Shown in pieces: positions 47,035 to 55,902 of a DNA stretch of 64,000 nucleotides (position 1 is its first letter; each line of letters begins with the position of its first letter). Source of the stretch: Gluconacetobacter johannae (GTDB lineage: Bacteria; Pseudomonadota; Alphaproteobacteria; Acetobacterales; Acetobacteraceae); the NCBI RefSeq assembly GCF_014174305.1, contig NZ_JABEQH010000002.1, positions 186,001 to 250,000 of the forward strand, read 5' to 3'. The translations under genes and the position numbers were made by a program. The notes under the pieces were generated by a model that was not told the origin of the DNA, made no database searches, and worked only from the letters and a program-made list of their open reading frames with translations.

Positions 47035-48375
47035 ATGGCCGATACATCCTACCAGGACCGGGATCGCAAGGACGGTTTTTCCGGTCTGGTCGCGGCATTG
47101 CGCGACCATGGCGAACCGCTGCCGGGCCTGGATCGTGCAGAGGCGTTCGGCGCGGCGTTCGATCGCTTCGGCGATGCCCGGGTGGTCCTGCTGGGCGAGG
47201 CGACGCATGGCACGTCGGAATTCTATCGGGCGCGCGCCGCCATCACGCGCCGGCTGATCGAACATCATGGCTTTACCGTCGTCGCGGTCGAGGCCGACTG
47301 GCCGGACGGTGCGCGCATCGACGATTATGTCCGGCATCGGGCCCCCCGGCCGTGGCGCGGGCCGGCCTTTTCCCGTTTTCCGACCTGGATGTGGCGTAAC
47401 GAGGACGTGGCCGCCTTCGTGCATTGGCTGCATCGTCACAACGAAACCCGCGCCGAGGCCGAGCGTGTGTCGTTTCACGGGCTCGATCTGTACAGCCTGG
47501 GGGAATCGATCCACGCGGTGCTAGCCTATCTGGACCATGTCGACCCTGACGCGGCGGCGTCCGCCCGGCGGCGCTATGCCCGGCTGACGCCGTGGCAGGA
47601 CGACCCGGCCCGCTATGGACGAGCGGTGGCGGGACAGGGGCAGGACAGTTGCGAGGACGCGGTCGTGGCGCAATTGCGCGACCTGCTGGCCCATCGCCTG
47701 CGCTACCTGCACCGCGATGGCGAGGCCTGGTTCGACGCCGTGCAGAATGCACGCATCGTCCGCGCCGCCGAACTCTATTACCGGATCATGTATCGCGGCG
47801 CGACCGAAAGCTGGAACCTGCGCGACCGGCATATGTTCGGCACCATCCAGGCGCTGCTGGCCCATCGGGGCGATGCGGCGAAGGTGGTGATCTGGGCGCA
47901 TAATTCGCATGTCGGCAACGCGGCTGCGACCGCGATGGGATGGGAGGGCCAGTTCAACATCGGCGAGCTGTGCCGCATGGCCCACGGGGACGAGGCCGTC
48001 CTGATCGGCTTCGGCACCGACCGCGGCACCGTCGCGGCCGCCAGCGACTGGGACGGGGACATGGAGGTGAAGACCGTGCGCCCGGCGCGCTTCGACAGCT
48101 ATGAACATGCCTTCGCCCGCGCGGGCCATCCCCTGAGCCTGACGGACTGGCGGGACAGACGGGCGGCGCTGAGGGCGCATCTGCGCGGGCCGTTGCGCGA
48201 GCGGGCGATCGGCGTGATCTATCGCCCCGAAACCGAGCTGGCGAGCCATTATTTCGAAGCGTCGCTGGCCGAGCAGTTCGATGCCTGGGTCTGGTTCGAG
48301 GAAACGCGGGCCGTCATGCCGCTGGGGCACGCGCCTGTGCACGGCGCCCCTGAAACCTGGCCCTTCGGCCTGTGA
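47035..48375 (+). CDS. Erythromycin esterase-like family protein
   Basis: Protein of 446 residues in the EreA/ChaN-like (erythromycin esterase homolog) family. The active-site region LLGEATHGTSEFYRAR (53-68, Glu55, His58) and VVAVEADWPDG (Glu86) are clear, as is IWAHNSHVGNA later. The start at 47035 follows GGGGAAAGGGG. Most chromosomal members are not antibiotic-resistance genes; the linkage to a phosphoribosyltransferase 68 bp downstream is a recurring arrangement in soil and acid-tolerant bacteria. Substrate is unknown. Confidence 0.88.
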   Translation: MADTSYQDRDRKDGFSGLVAALRDHGEPLPGLDRAEAFGAAFDRFGDARVVLLGEATHGTSEFYRARAAITRRLIEHHGFTVVAVEADWPDGARIDDYVRHRAPRPWRGPAFSRFPTWMWRNEDVAAFVHWLHRHNETRAEAERVSFHGLDLYSLGESIHAVLAYLDHVDPDAAASARRRYARLTPWQDDPARYGRAVAGQGQDSCEDAVVAQLRDLLAHRLRYLHRDGEAWFDAVQNARIVRAAELYYRIMYRGATESWNLRDRHMFGTIQALLAHRGDAAKVVIWAHNSHVGNAAATAMGWEGQFNIGELCRMAHGDEAVLIGFGTDRGTVAAASDWDGDMEVKTVRPARFDSYEHAFARAGHPLSLTDWRDRRAALRAHLRGPLRERAIGVIYRPETELASHYFEASLAEQFDAWVWFEETRAVMPLGHAPVHGAPETWPFGL

Positions 48376-48443
48376 ACCGGCGCAGGCGCGTGACGTAAGA
48401 CGCCTGCCTGCCGACCGGCAGGAGCCAATGAGACAGGGATCAC

Positions 48444-49133
48444 ATGACGATGTCCGACCGTCGGGAGCCGTTTCGCGACAGGCAGGAGGCCGGGCATGCG
48501 CTGGCCGCCGTCCTTCTGCCCTATGCCGCGTCCCACCCCCTGGTCCTGGCGCTGCCGCGGGGCGGCGTGCCGGTTGCGTTCGAGGTCGCGCAAGCACTCG
48601 ATGCCGACCTGGACCTGCTGTTCGTCCGCAAGATCGGCCTGCCGGGGCACGAGGAATACGGCCTGGGGGCGGTGGTGGATGGCGCCGCGCCGCGCATCGT
48701 CCTGGATCGGGCGCGGGTGGCGGAATTCGGGATCGGGACCCCGGCGATCCGGGAGATCGTGCAGCGCCAGCTTGGCGAGATCGCCCGCCAGCGCAGGCTG
48801 TATCTGAAAGGACGCCCCGCGATGCCGGTGGCGGGACGGGTCGTGATCGTCGTCGATGACGGGATCGCGACCGGGGGCACCATGCGGGCGGCGTTGCAGG
48901 CCGTGCGCGGGGGACAGCCGGCGCGCCTGATCCTGGCGGTGCCGGTGGCGCCCCCCGACAGCATCGCGGACCTTGCCGGGGAATGCGACGAGATTGTCTG
49001 TCTGATGCGGCCGAGCCCGCTTTATGCCGTCGGCGCCTATTATCGCGATTTCGAGCAGGTGGAGGATCAGGAGGTGATCCGCCTGGTCGCCCAGGCCGAA
49101 CGGCCGGGGCCGGCCGAGGCAAGCGGAGAGTAG
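48444..49133 (+). CDS. Phosphoribosyltransferase-domain protein
   Basis: Type I PRTase fold protein of 229 residues. The PRPP-binding loop VVIVVDDGIATGGTMRAAL (133-150) is strong, and LVLALPRGGVPVAFEVAQAL (33-52) is the typical N-terminal part. LDLLFVRKIGLPGHEEYGLGAV is characteristic of the group found next to erythromycin-esterase or dienelactone-hydrolase homologues. A specific base substrate is not known. A second in-frame ATG at 48450 is possible. Probably co-transcribed with the gene before it. Confidence 0.9.
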   Translation: MTMSDRREPFRDRQEAGHALAAVLLPYAASHPLVLALPRGGVPVAFEVAQALDADLDLLFVRKIGLPGHEEYGLGAVVDGAAPRIVLDRARVAEFGIGTPAIREIVQRQLGEIARQRRLYLKGRPAMPVAGRVVIVVDDGIATGGTMRAALQAVRGGQPARLILAVPVAPPDSIADLAGECDEIVCLMRPSPLYAVGAYYRDFEQVEDQEVIRLVAQAERPGPAEASGE

Positions 49134-49203
49134 GCAGGGCGCCCGTTCGTCCGGGCCAGGCAGGCCGGGCGGCCACGCGGCCCCCCGGCCCGTGGGCATG
49201 GCG

Positions 49204-49461
49204 TCAGTGACCGCCGCCATGGCCATGCCGGCCGTGGGCGGTATGCGCCGCCTTGTCGCGGCCCTGCGCGGGAGTGTCGGCCATGTGCCCGGCAGCACTG
49301 CCCGCCTGGCCGGGCTTGCCACCCTGCGGCGCGGACGGCGCCGCCTTTTCCCGGTCCTGGGCGAATTTGCCGGGGTGATGCCGGGCCTTGCCCGCGCCAT
49401 GACCGCGTTCGGCCATGCGGGAGATCATATCATCGGAAAAATCGAGAAAAAAGCGAGTCAT
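49204..49461 (-). CDS. Small basic protein with His/Gly-rich tail
   Basis: Unrecognised protein of 85 residues. It begins MTRFFLDFSDDMISRMAERGHG and ends in a His/Gly tail (HTAHGRHGHGGGH); the middle is rich in Lys, Gln, Ala and Gly. The start at 49461 has a strong ribosome site (AGGAGG). No membrane or signal segment. The tail could bind metal, and the low-complexity basic nature resembles small stress proteins, but this is speculation. Confidence 0.55.
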   Translation of the reverse strand: MTRFFLDFSDDMISRMAERGHGAGKARHHPGKFAQDREKAAPSAPQGGKPGQAGSAAGHMADTPAQGRDKAAHTAHGRHGHGGGH

Positions 49462-49817
49462 GATCGAAATCCTCCTGCATTCGGGAGGGTGCATGCCGCC
49501 CGAGCATAGGGAGAGTTGAGGGCGTGTGTGGAATTTCAATACAGCCGGGCCGGATTTTTCCGGAACGGGGACATGAAAAAAATCGTGAAAATGAAAGATA
49601 TAACAACCAACAATCATAATTAACCATTTGAAACGGGGGGTTGCCGGAGGCGGTCGTCCCGCGGCCGGGCAGCCGCCTCGTTTCGTATTTCACGTGTTCG
49701 TCAAAAGGTCTTTACTTTCCTGTGCATCATGATGACCTTCCCGCCAGGGCACGCAGCATGCCCTGGTTGTCGCAAACGGAAGCCGCCAGGTATTCCGGCC
49801 AGACAGGAGGACGGACC
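49462..49817. other. 356-bp divergent intergenic region
   Basis: Between the His/Gly-rich small gene and the YciF-like gene. No gene seen. An AT-rich patch lies at about 49570-49630. On the plus strand GGAAC (about 49562) is followed after 17 bases by CGTG, a weak match to the EcfG stress promoter (GGAAC, about 17 bases, CGTT). Confidence 0.4.
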
Positions 49818-50321
49818 ATGGGACTCTTCACTCGGGATATTCATTCGATGAACGACTTGTTCATCCATCAGCTGAAGGATATCCTTTATGCTGAAAAGAG
49901 AATCGCGAACACGCTGCCGGCGATGATCGACAAGGCGTCGTCGATGGATCTCAAGACGGGGCTGCGCGATCATCTCGACCAGACGCGCACGCATATCGCG
50001 CGGCTGGAGCAGGTGTTCCAGATGCATGGCGTGGCGCCCTCGACCGTCAAATGTCCGGCGATCGACGGCATCCTCGACGAAGCCGACGAGGTATCGGGCG
50101 AGGTCGACGACAAGAGCGTCCTCGACGCGGCAATCGTCTCGTCCGCGCAGGCGGTCGAGCATTACGAGATTACGCGCTATGGGACGCTGGTCGCCTGGGC
50201 GAAGGAACTCGGCCGCCCGGATTGCGCGGCCATCCTCCATGAAACACTGGAGGAGGAGAAGGACGCCGACAGGAAACTGTCGACCATTTCCGAAGAACGG
50301 CTGACCCATATGGCCGCCTGA
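49818..50321 (+). CDS. YciE/YciF-type ferritin-like DUF892 protein
   Basis: Helical protein of 167 residues. MNDLFIHQLKDILYAEKRIANTLPAMIDKASS at the N-terminus, HLDQTRTHIARLEQVFQMHG in the middle, and DAAIVSSAQAVEHYEITRYGTLVAWAKELG with ILHETLEEEKDADRKL near the end give the E..HxxE ferritin-like residues of DUF892. Members are induced by osmotic, desiccation or general stress in other bacteria; some bind iron or manganese. The start at 49818 has CAGGAGGACGGACC before it. Confidence 0.92.
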   Translation: MGLFTRDIHSMNDLFIHQLKDILYAEKRIANTLPAMIDKASSMDLKTGLRDHLDQTRTHIARLEQVFQMHGVAPSTVKCPAIDGILDEADEVSGEVDDKSVLDAAIVSSAQAVEHYEITRYGTLVAWAKELGRPDCAAILHETLEEEKDADRKLSTISEERLTHMAA

Positions 50322-50477
50322 CGCGGCGTGGCGAACGGCGCCTGCCCGGCACGGTCCGGGCGGGCGTCGTCGTCGTTTTTGCGGCTTCGCCGCGTCCGGC
50401 GCCCGTTCGACCGGGCGCGGGCCGCAAGGGCCGCGATACCGGCCGGGTTCGGACGAAATCCGGCCTTCACGCCGGCA

Positions 50478-50837
50478 TTACTGTTGGGGCGGCATGGTGG
50501 TGCGCGGCTGGGCCGTCGTGCCCGGCACAGTGTTCGTGCCCGGGATAGGGTGGCGCGCGCGCCGTTTCGCCTGTTCGGCGGACAGCGGCTGCCGCTGGGT
50601 GCCGGGGGGTGCTGGTGTGGGGGAGACCTGTTCGCGCTTCTGGTTGGGCCAGGTGGGCAGCTTCTCCGACGGTGGGACGTCCGGCCGGCTCGTCCCGGAA
50701 GGAGAGGACGGGGCAGAGGGCGTGTGTGTGAAGGGGGACGTATCGGCGGGCTGCGCCGATGCGGGCACGACATTGGCCGCGCCGCCTGCGACGAGGCCCG
50801 CGACGATCAGGATTGCGATGGGATGGGAACGGGCCAT
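50478..50837 (-). CDS. Secreted Pro/Ser/Thr-rich small protein
   Basis: Exported protein of 119 residues, unknown function. The signal peptide is MARSHPIAILIVAGLVAGGAANVVPASA; the rest is low-complexity and disordered in look (PADTSPFTHTPSAPSSPSG..., ending TTMPPQQ). The start at 50837 is set by AAAAGGAGAACCGTC. An EcfG-like promoter lies at 50933-50909 in the correct direction. Such proteins often sit in the periplasm or cell surface as spacers. Confidence 0.65.
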   Translation of the reverse strand: MARSHPIAILIVAGLVAGGAANVVPASAQPADTSPFTHTPSAPSSPSGTSRPDVPPSEKLPTWPNQKREQVSPTPAPPGTQRQPLSAEQAKRRARHPIPGTNTVPGTTAQPRTTMPPQQ

Positions 50838-50908
50838 GACGGTTCTCCTTTTTTCGTAAGGACGCGGCCCGGCCGGAAGTGGCCGGACGACGCCGGACTC
50901 ATGACCCG

Positions 50909-50933
50909 AACCGGATGCGGATATCATGGTTCC
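50909..50933 (-). promoter_or_regulatory. EcfG-like stress promoter candidate
   Basis: On the minus strand GGAAC (50933-50929), a 16-base spacer, then GGTT (50912-50909). The general stress sigma EcfG consensus is GGAAC, 16-18 bases, CGTT. It lies about 70 bp upstream of the Pro-rich secreted gene. Confidence 0.35.
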
Positions 50934-51085
50934 GGAAGAACGAAGACGGTCACACATGCGTGACGGCAGAACCGGCGTGATGCCTGCGACAGGGCAACCC
51001 GCCCCGTCGCGTCACGTTATTCCCCGATGATGGGGCGCCAGGCGCGGCTCCGGCCCGCCAGCCCGACCGAACCGGAGAACCGTTC

Positions 51086-53212
51086 ATGACCGCGAAAACA
51101 CCGGATCACGGCCGCACGCGCGCGCGCATCGGGGCCGAAAACATCCTGCGTGGCGCGGGTGGGGAAACCCACCAGGGGGCCGGGGGGGAGGTTCCGGTCC
51201 TGACGACCCAGCAGGGCACGCCGGTGGCCGATGACCAGAATTCGCTGAAGGCGGGGCCGCGCGGGCCGACGCTTCTGGAAGATTTTCATTTCCGCGAAAA
51301 GATTTTCCATTTCGACCATGAACGCATCCCCGAGCGCGTGGTCCATGCGCGCGGGTATGGCGCGCATGGATTCTTCGAACTGACGGAGTCGCTTTCGGAT
51401 GTGACGCGCGCCGACGTCCTGCAACGGCCCGGCGAGCGGGTCCCGGCCTTCGTCCGGTTTTCCACCGTCGCAGGCAGCAAGGGATCGTTCGACCTGGCGC
51501 GCGACGTGCGGGGGTTCGCGGTCAAATTGTACACAAAGGAAGGAAACTGGGACATTGTCGGCAACAATATCCCGGTCTTCTTCATCCAGGACGCCATCAA
51601 ATTTCCCGATGTCATCCATTCGGTGAAGCCGGAGCCCGACCGGGAATTTCCGCAGGCGCAATCCGCGCATGATAATTTCTGGGATTTCATCTCGCTGTCC
51701 CCCGAAAGCATCAACATGGCGCTGTGGACGATGTCGGACCGTGCGTTGCCCCGGTCGTTCCGCTTCATGGAGGGGTTCGGCGTCCATACGTTCCGCCTGG
51801 TCAACGCGGCGGGGCAGTCGCGTTTCGTCAAGTTCCACTGGAAGCCGAAGATGGGGCTGCAATCGGTGGTCTGGAACGAGGCGGTGAAGATCAACGGCGC
51901 GGACCCGGATTTCCATCGCCGGGACCTGTGGAACGCGATCGGGAGCGGGAATTTTCCGGAATGGGAGCTGGGCGTCCAGCTGTTCGACGACGATTTCGCC
52001 GACAGTTTCGATTTCGACGTGCTGGACGCCACCAAGCTGATCCCCGAGGAGCTGGTTCCGGTGCGTCGTGTCGGACGCCTGGTGCTGGACCGCGTGGTCG
52101 ATAATTTCTTCGCCGAGACCGAACAGGTTGCGTTCTGCACGCAGAATATCGTGCCCGGCGTGGACTTCACCAACGATCTGCTGTTGCAGGGCCGGAATTT
52201 TTCCTACCTCGATACCCAGATCAAGCGGTTGGGCGGCCCGAACTTCACGCATATCCCGATCAACGCGCCGAAATGCCCGTTCCATCATTTTCAGCAGGAC
52301 GGGCACATGGCGATGCACAACCCGAAGGGCCGGGCGAATTACGAACCCAATTCCTGGGGTGGCGCGCAGGGCGGCCCGCGTGAGGATGCAGCCAGGGGAT
52401 TCACGACCTTTCCGGCGCAGGAGGGCGGTGCGAAGACGCGCGTGCGGTCCGAACTGTTCGGCGATCATTACAGCCAGGCCCGGCAATTCTACCTCAGCCA
52501 GACGACGATCGAGCAGGTCCATATCCAGCAGGCCTTCACCTTCGAACTGAGCAAGGTCGAGACCCTGGCCATCCGGCAGCGCATGGTGGGGCATCTGATC
52601 CATGTGGACCAGGGACTGGCGGCCGCGGTGGCGCAGGGGCTGGGCCTGGACGGCCTGCCGGAGGCCCCGGCCCCGGCCCGCCCGGTGCTGGATGGCCTGC
52701 CGCCATCGCCCGCGTTGAGCATCCTGAAGAACGGGCCGGCCGATTTCGCCGGACGCAAGTTCGGTGTCCTGGTGACGGACGGCGTCGATGCCGGCCTGCT
52801 GGATGCGGTCATGAAGGCGGCGAAAGACGAAGGGGCGGATGTGGAACTGGTCGCGCCACAGGTTGGCGGCGTCCGGACCAGCGCCGGCGTGCGGATCCCG
52901 GCGGGGCAGAAGATCAAGGGCGGGCCGTCGGTGTTGTATGACGCGGTGATCCTGCTGCCCTCCGCCGAGGGGGCCGCGGTGCTGTGCGAGGAAGCGACGG
53001 CGCGCGACTTTGTCGCCGATGCCTTCGCCCATGCGAAATTCATCGGCTATGGCGCCGCCGCCGTGGCGCTGATGAAACGGTCGGGTATCCGGACGCAGGA
53101 CATGGACGGCGGGATTCTGCCGCTGGCGAAGGCCGGGGATGTCGCGAGTTTCGTCGCGGCCTGCCGGGCGCTGCGGTTCTGGGAACGCGAAAGCCGGGTC
53201 CACGCGGTCTGA
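51086..53212 (+). CDS. katE: Large-subunit (clade 2, HPII-type) catalase
   Basis: Haem catalase of 708 residues that disproportionates hydrogen peroxide. Catalytic His87 in [13 protein letters not shown], Asn160 in [13 protein letters not shown], and haem-ligand Tyr374 in NFSYLDTQ are all present. Residues beyond about 550 form the C-terminal flavodoxin/DJ-1-like domain ([32 protein letters not shown]) found only in large catalases. The N-terminus is extended with [11 protein letters not shown], as usual for this clade. These catalases are typically stationary-phase or general-stress controlled. The small basic gene follows by 36 bp. Confidence 0.97.
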   Translation: MTAKTPDHGRTRARIGAENILRGAGGETHQGAGGEVPVLTTQQGTPVADDQNSLKAGPRGPTLLEDFHFREKIFHFDHERIPERVVHARGYGAHGFFELTESLSDVTRADVLQRPGERVPAFVRFSTVAGSKGSFDLARDVRGFAVKLYTKEGNWDIVGNNIPVFFIQDAIKFPDVIHSVKPEPDREFPQAQSAHDNFWDFISLSPESINMALWTMSDRALPRSFRFMEGFGVHTFRLVNAAGQSRFVKFHWKPKMGLQSVVWNEAVKINGADPDFHRRDLWNAIGSGNFPEWELGVQLFDDDFADSFDFDVLDATKLIPEELVPVRRVGRLVLDRVVDNFFAETEQVAFCTQNIVPGVDFTNDLLLQGRNFSYLDTQIKRLGGPNFTHIPINAPKCPFHHFQQDGHMAMHNPKGRANYEPNSWGGAQGGPREDAARGFTTFPAQEGGAKTRVRSELFGDHYSQARQFYLSQTTIEQVHIQQAFTFELSKVETLAIRQRMVGHLIHVDQGLAAAVAQGLGLDGLPEAPAPARPVLDGLPPSPALSILKNGPADFAGRKFGVLVTDGVDAGLLDAVMKAAKDEGADVELVAPQVGGVRTSAGVRIPAGQKIKGGPSVLYDAVILLPSAEGAAVLCEEATARDFVADAFAHAKFIGYGAAAVALMKRSGIRTQDMDGGILPLAKAGDVASFVAACRALRFWERESRVHAV

Positions 53213-53248
53213 CCGGCGTGCGCCCGCAATCGGAGGGGAGCATGTGTC

Positions 53249-53503
53249 ATGCCACGTGGAGACAAATCGTCCTATACCGACAAGCAGAAGCGGCAGGCGG
53301 CCCATATCGAGGCCGGCTATGAACAGCGCGGCATAGGGAAGCAGGAAGCCGAGCGCCGCGCCTGGGCCACGGTGAACAAGGAAACCGGCGGCGGCAAGAA
53401 AAGCGGTTCGGGGCGCGGGCATGCGGTGTCGCACGCGCCGTCGCGCAAGGGCGGCGCGCTGGGCGGCGCGGCCTCGGCGGCCCGGCGCGGGAAGGCGGGA
53501 TAG
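53249..53503 (+). CDS. Small basic stress-type protein (often annotated plasmid-stabilisation protein)
   Basis: Protein of 84 residues, strongly basic. MPRGDKSSYTDKQKRQAAHIEAGYEQRGIGKQEAERRAWATVNKETGGGKKSG is a recognisable conserved pattern in proteobacterial genomes, usually labelled as plasmid stabilisation although no toxin partner is present. The C-terminal half is Gly/Ser/Arg-rich. Its place behind a catalase suggests a DNA-protection or stress role, which is inference only. GGAGGGGAGC precedes the start. Confidence 0.75.
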   Translation: MPRGDKSSYTDKQKRQAAHIEAGYEQRGIGKQEAERRAWATVNKETGGGKKSGSGRGHAVSHAPSRKGGALGGAASAARRGKAG

Positions 53504-53631
53504 GACAGACCGCCGGATGGCCCCCATAGCAGGAAGGGGCCGGACAGCACGACGCCATGCAGGCCGCGCATCGGCCCCCCATAACATTTTTCGTGTTTCC
53601 AAACGTAACGATTTGTGTTTTAGAAGCGCGA

Positions 53632-55872
53632 ATGAAAACGATTCGCAACGCAGCGCGCAGGACCCGCCGGTGCGCCCGCGGCTTCCTTCTTCTGGCTTCG
53701 GGTATCGCAGCAGTCGGTCTGGGTGGCGCGCACGCGGCCCCCGTCGCGCCCGGGGATCCCCTGCCGGCCACCCGGCAGCCGCATGCATCCGCGCGTCCAC
53801 AGACCCCTCCGCAGAAGGCAAAGGGCGCTGAAAAACGCGACATGCGCGCGCCCGAAGTCCTGCGCGTGATCGGGGAACGCAACTCCTACGCCGCACCCGA
53901 CAGCGGAATGGGCGACAAAAGGCCCACGGCCTTCCTGCAGCAGACGCAGACCACCCACGTCATCACCCACCAGACCCTCGCCGATTTCGCGCCGCAGACG
54001 ATGGACGACATGGCCAAATACGTCCCCGGCATCGCCAACGGCAACAGTTTCGGCGGCACGCAGGACGCGCTTATCAAACGCGGTTTCGGCGCCAACGATG
54101 ACGGCTCCATCCTGCGCGACGGCATCCGCATGCCCATCGGCCGCAACTACCAGGGCGCCACCGCCGAAAGGGTCGAGATCCTGAAAGGCCCCGCCTCGCT
54201 GTTCTATGGCATGCAGGAACCCGGCGGCGTCATCAACGTCATCACCAAGGCCCCCGACCACCGCCGCTGGGACGGCGGGTTCGGCACGCAATGGAGTTCC
54301 CTTGGTGGCGGTAACGGTCATTTCGACGTGTCGGGTCCCGTCACCCGGGACATCGCCTTCCGCCTGATCGGCGAATACCGCAACGAGAATTACTGGCGGA
54401 ATTTCGGCGCCAACCGCCAGACCCTCGTCGCCCCCACGCTGGACTGGAAACATGGCCGGTGGGATGCCTCCATCTCCTACGAATTCGCCAAATACGACAA
54501 TGTTCTCGATCGCGGTGCGGTCTTCGTCGGCAACAACCCCATCTCCGGCCCGCAGCAGCGCCTTGACGAATCATGGACCGCCTCCTTCGGCGACCGCCAC
54601 CTTCTGGCGTCGCAGGTCAATTTCCGCATGACGCCCCATGACCGTTTCCGCCTCTCGGGCGGCTACAACCATGACGACTACCACGACCGCCAGGCCGACC
54701 CGTCCAGCTACGACCCCGCGACCGGCATCCTCACCCGCCGCTATCGCTCCAATGGCGGCACGATCCGCGCCAATGGCAACATAGCGCTCGATTACATCGC
54801 CACACATGACCTGTGGGGTATGCGCCACGAGATCACGGCAGGCGTGGATTACGAGAACAGGCGTCAGGACCAGGGATTGTTCTACCAGTCATCCAATGTC
54901 GGGGGCTTCCTGCCCTCCGACCCGGTCTATGGCCTGCTCCAGCCGGTCGGCAAGCCCAACAACGCCAGCAGCAACCTGCAGCAGGATATCGACTGCGTCT
55001 CGGGCTATGTGAAGGATAATATCCATCTCACCCGGCAGGTCACCCTCAGCGGCGGCGTGCGCTATCAGTGGTTCCACATCCGCTACGGCAGCGGAATTCC
55101 GTTCGACCTGACGACGAACGCAGGCTACACCAAGCCGCTGCCCTTCGCCGCGATCGTCTGGCAGCCGCTCAAGACGGTCTCGTTCTATGGCGACTATTCG
55201 CAGTCGTTCGGGGCCAATCTGCTGTCGGCCGGCACGGTTCTGGAGGGCGGCTACAAACCCACGACGGGGCGTGAGTTCGAGGTTGGCGCCCGCTACGACA
55301 ACGGATGGCTCACCAGCGATCTCGCCCTGTACAATATTCACAAGAAAAATGTCCTGCAAAGCGCGGGACTTGATGAAAACGGAAACAATATCCAGCGTCT
55401 GACAGGTCTGGCAGGGTCGAAAGGACTCGAATTCAGCCTGACCGGCAACCTCTCCCGGCACTGGAGCACGATCGTCGCATACGCCTGGACCGACGCCCGA
55501 ACCCTGCGCGATACGCCCGAGGACCAGGGAAAGCAGCTTATCGGCGTGCCGAAAAACTCCGGCAGCATATATGCGACCTGGCATGGGATACTCCCGTGGA
55601 AGGACACGGGAATGCGGGCTGGTGGCGGCGTGCACCTGGTGGGAACGCGTTCCGCTACCCTCACGAACAGCTATCAGGTCCCCGGCTACGGTACCCTCGA
55701 CGCATTCGCGGCATGGAACTTTCCCCATCTTCTGGGCCGGCGCGTCAACCTTCAGGTGAATGCGATCAACCTTCTCAACCAGGGCTATATTATCGCCCCC
55801 ACCGGCTCGGCCTATCGCAACAGCTGGGGGCAGGGCCGCACGATCAATGTCGCGACCAGCGTCGTGTTCTGA
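53632..55872 (+). CDS. TonB-dependent siderophore receptor
   Basis: Outer-membrane receptor of 746 residues importing a ferric siderophore or similar chelate with energy from TonB. The N-terminus has a basic leader then a signal-like segment (GFLLLASGIAAVGLGGAHA). Next is a TonB-box candidate region before the plug domain: TTHVITHQTLADFAPQTMDDMAKYVPGI, FGANDDGSILRDGIRM, RVEILKGPASLFYGMQEPGGVINVITK. The C-terminal 22-strand barrel ends in a Phe (NVATSVVF), the usual sorting signal. The start at 53632 lies in an AT-rich leader with TTTTAGAA, a half-site reminiscent of iron regulators. Confidence 0.93.
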   Translation: MKTIRNAARRTRRCARGFLLLASGIAAVGLGGAHAAPVAPGDPLPATRQPHASARPQTPPQKAKGAEKRDMRAPEVLRVIGERNSYAAPDSGMGDKRPTAFLQQTQTTHVITHQTLADFAPQTMDDMAKYVPGIANGNSFGGTQDALIKRGFGANDDGSILRDGIRMPIGRNYQGATAERVEILKGPASLFYGMQEPGGVINVITKAPDHRRWDGGFGTQWSSLGGGNGHFDVSGPVTRDIAFRLIGEYRNENYWRNFGANRQTLVAPTLDWKHGRWDASISYEFAKYDNVLDRGAVFVGNNPISGPQQRLDESWTASFGDRHLLASQVNFRMTPHDRFRLSGGYNHDDYHDRQADPSSYDPATGILTRRYRSNGGTIRANGNIALDYIATHDLWGMRHEITAGVDYENRRQDQGLFYQSSNVGGFLPSDPVYGLLQPVGKPNNASSNLQQDIDCVSGYVKDNIHLTRQVTLSGGVRYQWFHIRYGSGIPFDLTTNAGYTKPLPFAAIVWQPLKTVSFYGDYSQSFGANLLSAGTVLEGGYKPTTGREFEVGARYDNGWLTSDLALYNIHKKNVLQSAGLDENGNNIQRLTGLAGSKGLEFSLTGNLSRHWSTIVAYAWTDARTLRDTPEDQGKQLIGVPKNSGSIYATWHGILPWKDTGMRAGGGVHLVGTRSATLTNSYQVPGYGTLDAFAAWNFPHLLGRRVNLQVNAINLLNQGYIIAPTGSAYRNSWGQGRTINVATSVVF

Positions 55873-55902
55873 GGCCCGGAGCCACCGTGGGAGCGGCTTG
55901 GA

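Noticed and set aside
47035-48375. Macrolide resistance from the erythromycin-esterase homologue
   Set aside because: Chromosomal members next to a phosphoribosyltransferase are widespread and most are not resistance determinants; nothing here suggests a resistance cassette.
53249-53503. Toxin-antitoxin or plasmid partition function for the small basic protein
   Set aside because: The common annotation says plasmid stabilisation, but there is no partner gene, replication gene or other plasmid feature nearby.
51017-53896. Long minus-strand open frame opposite katE
   Set aside because: Same antisense effect; the katE reading has complete catalytic motifs and codon bias on the plus strand.
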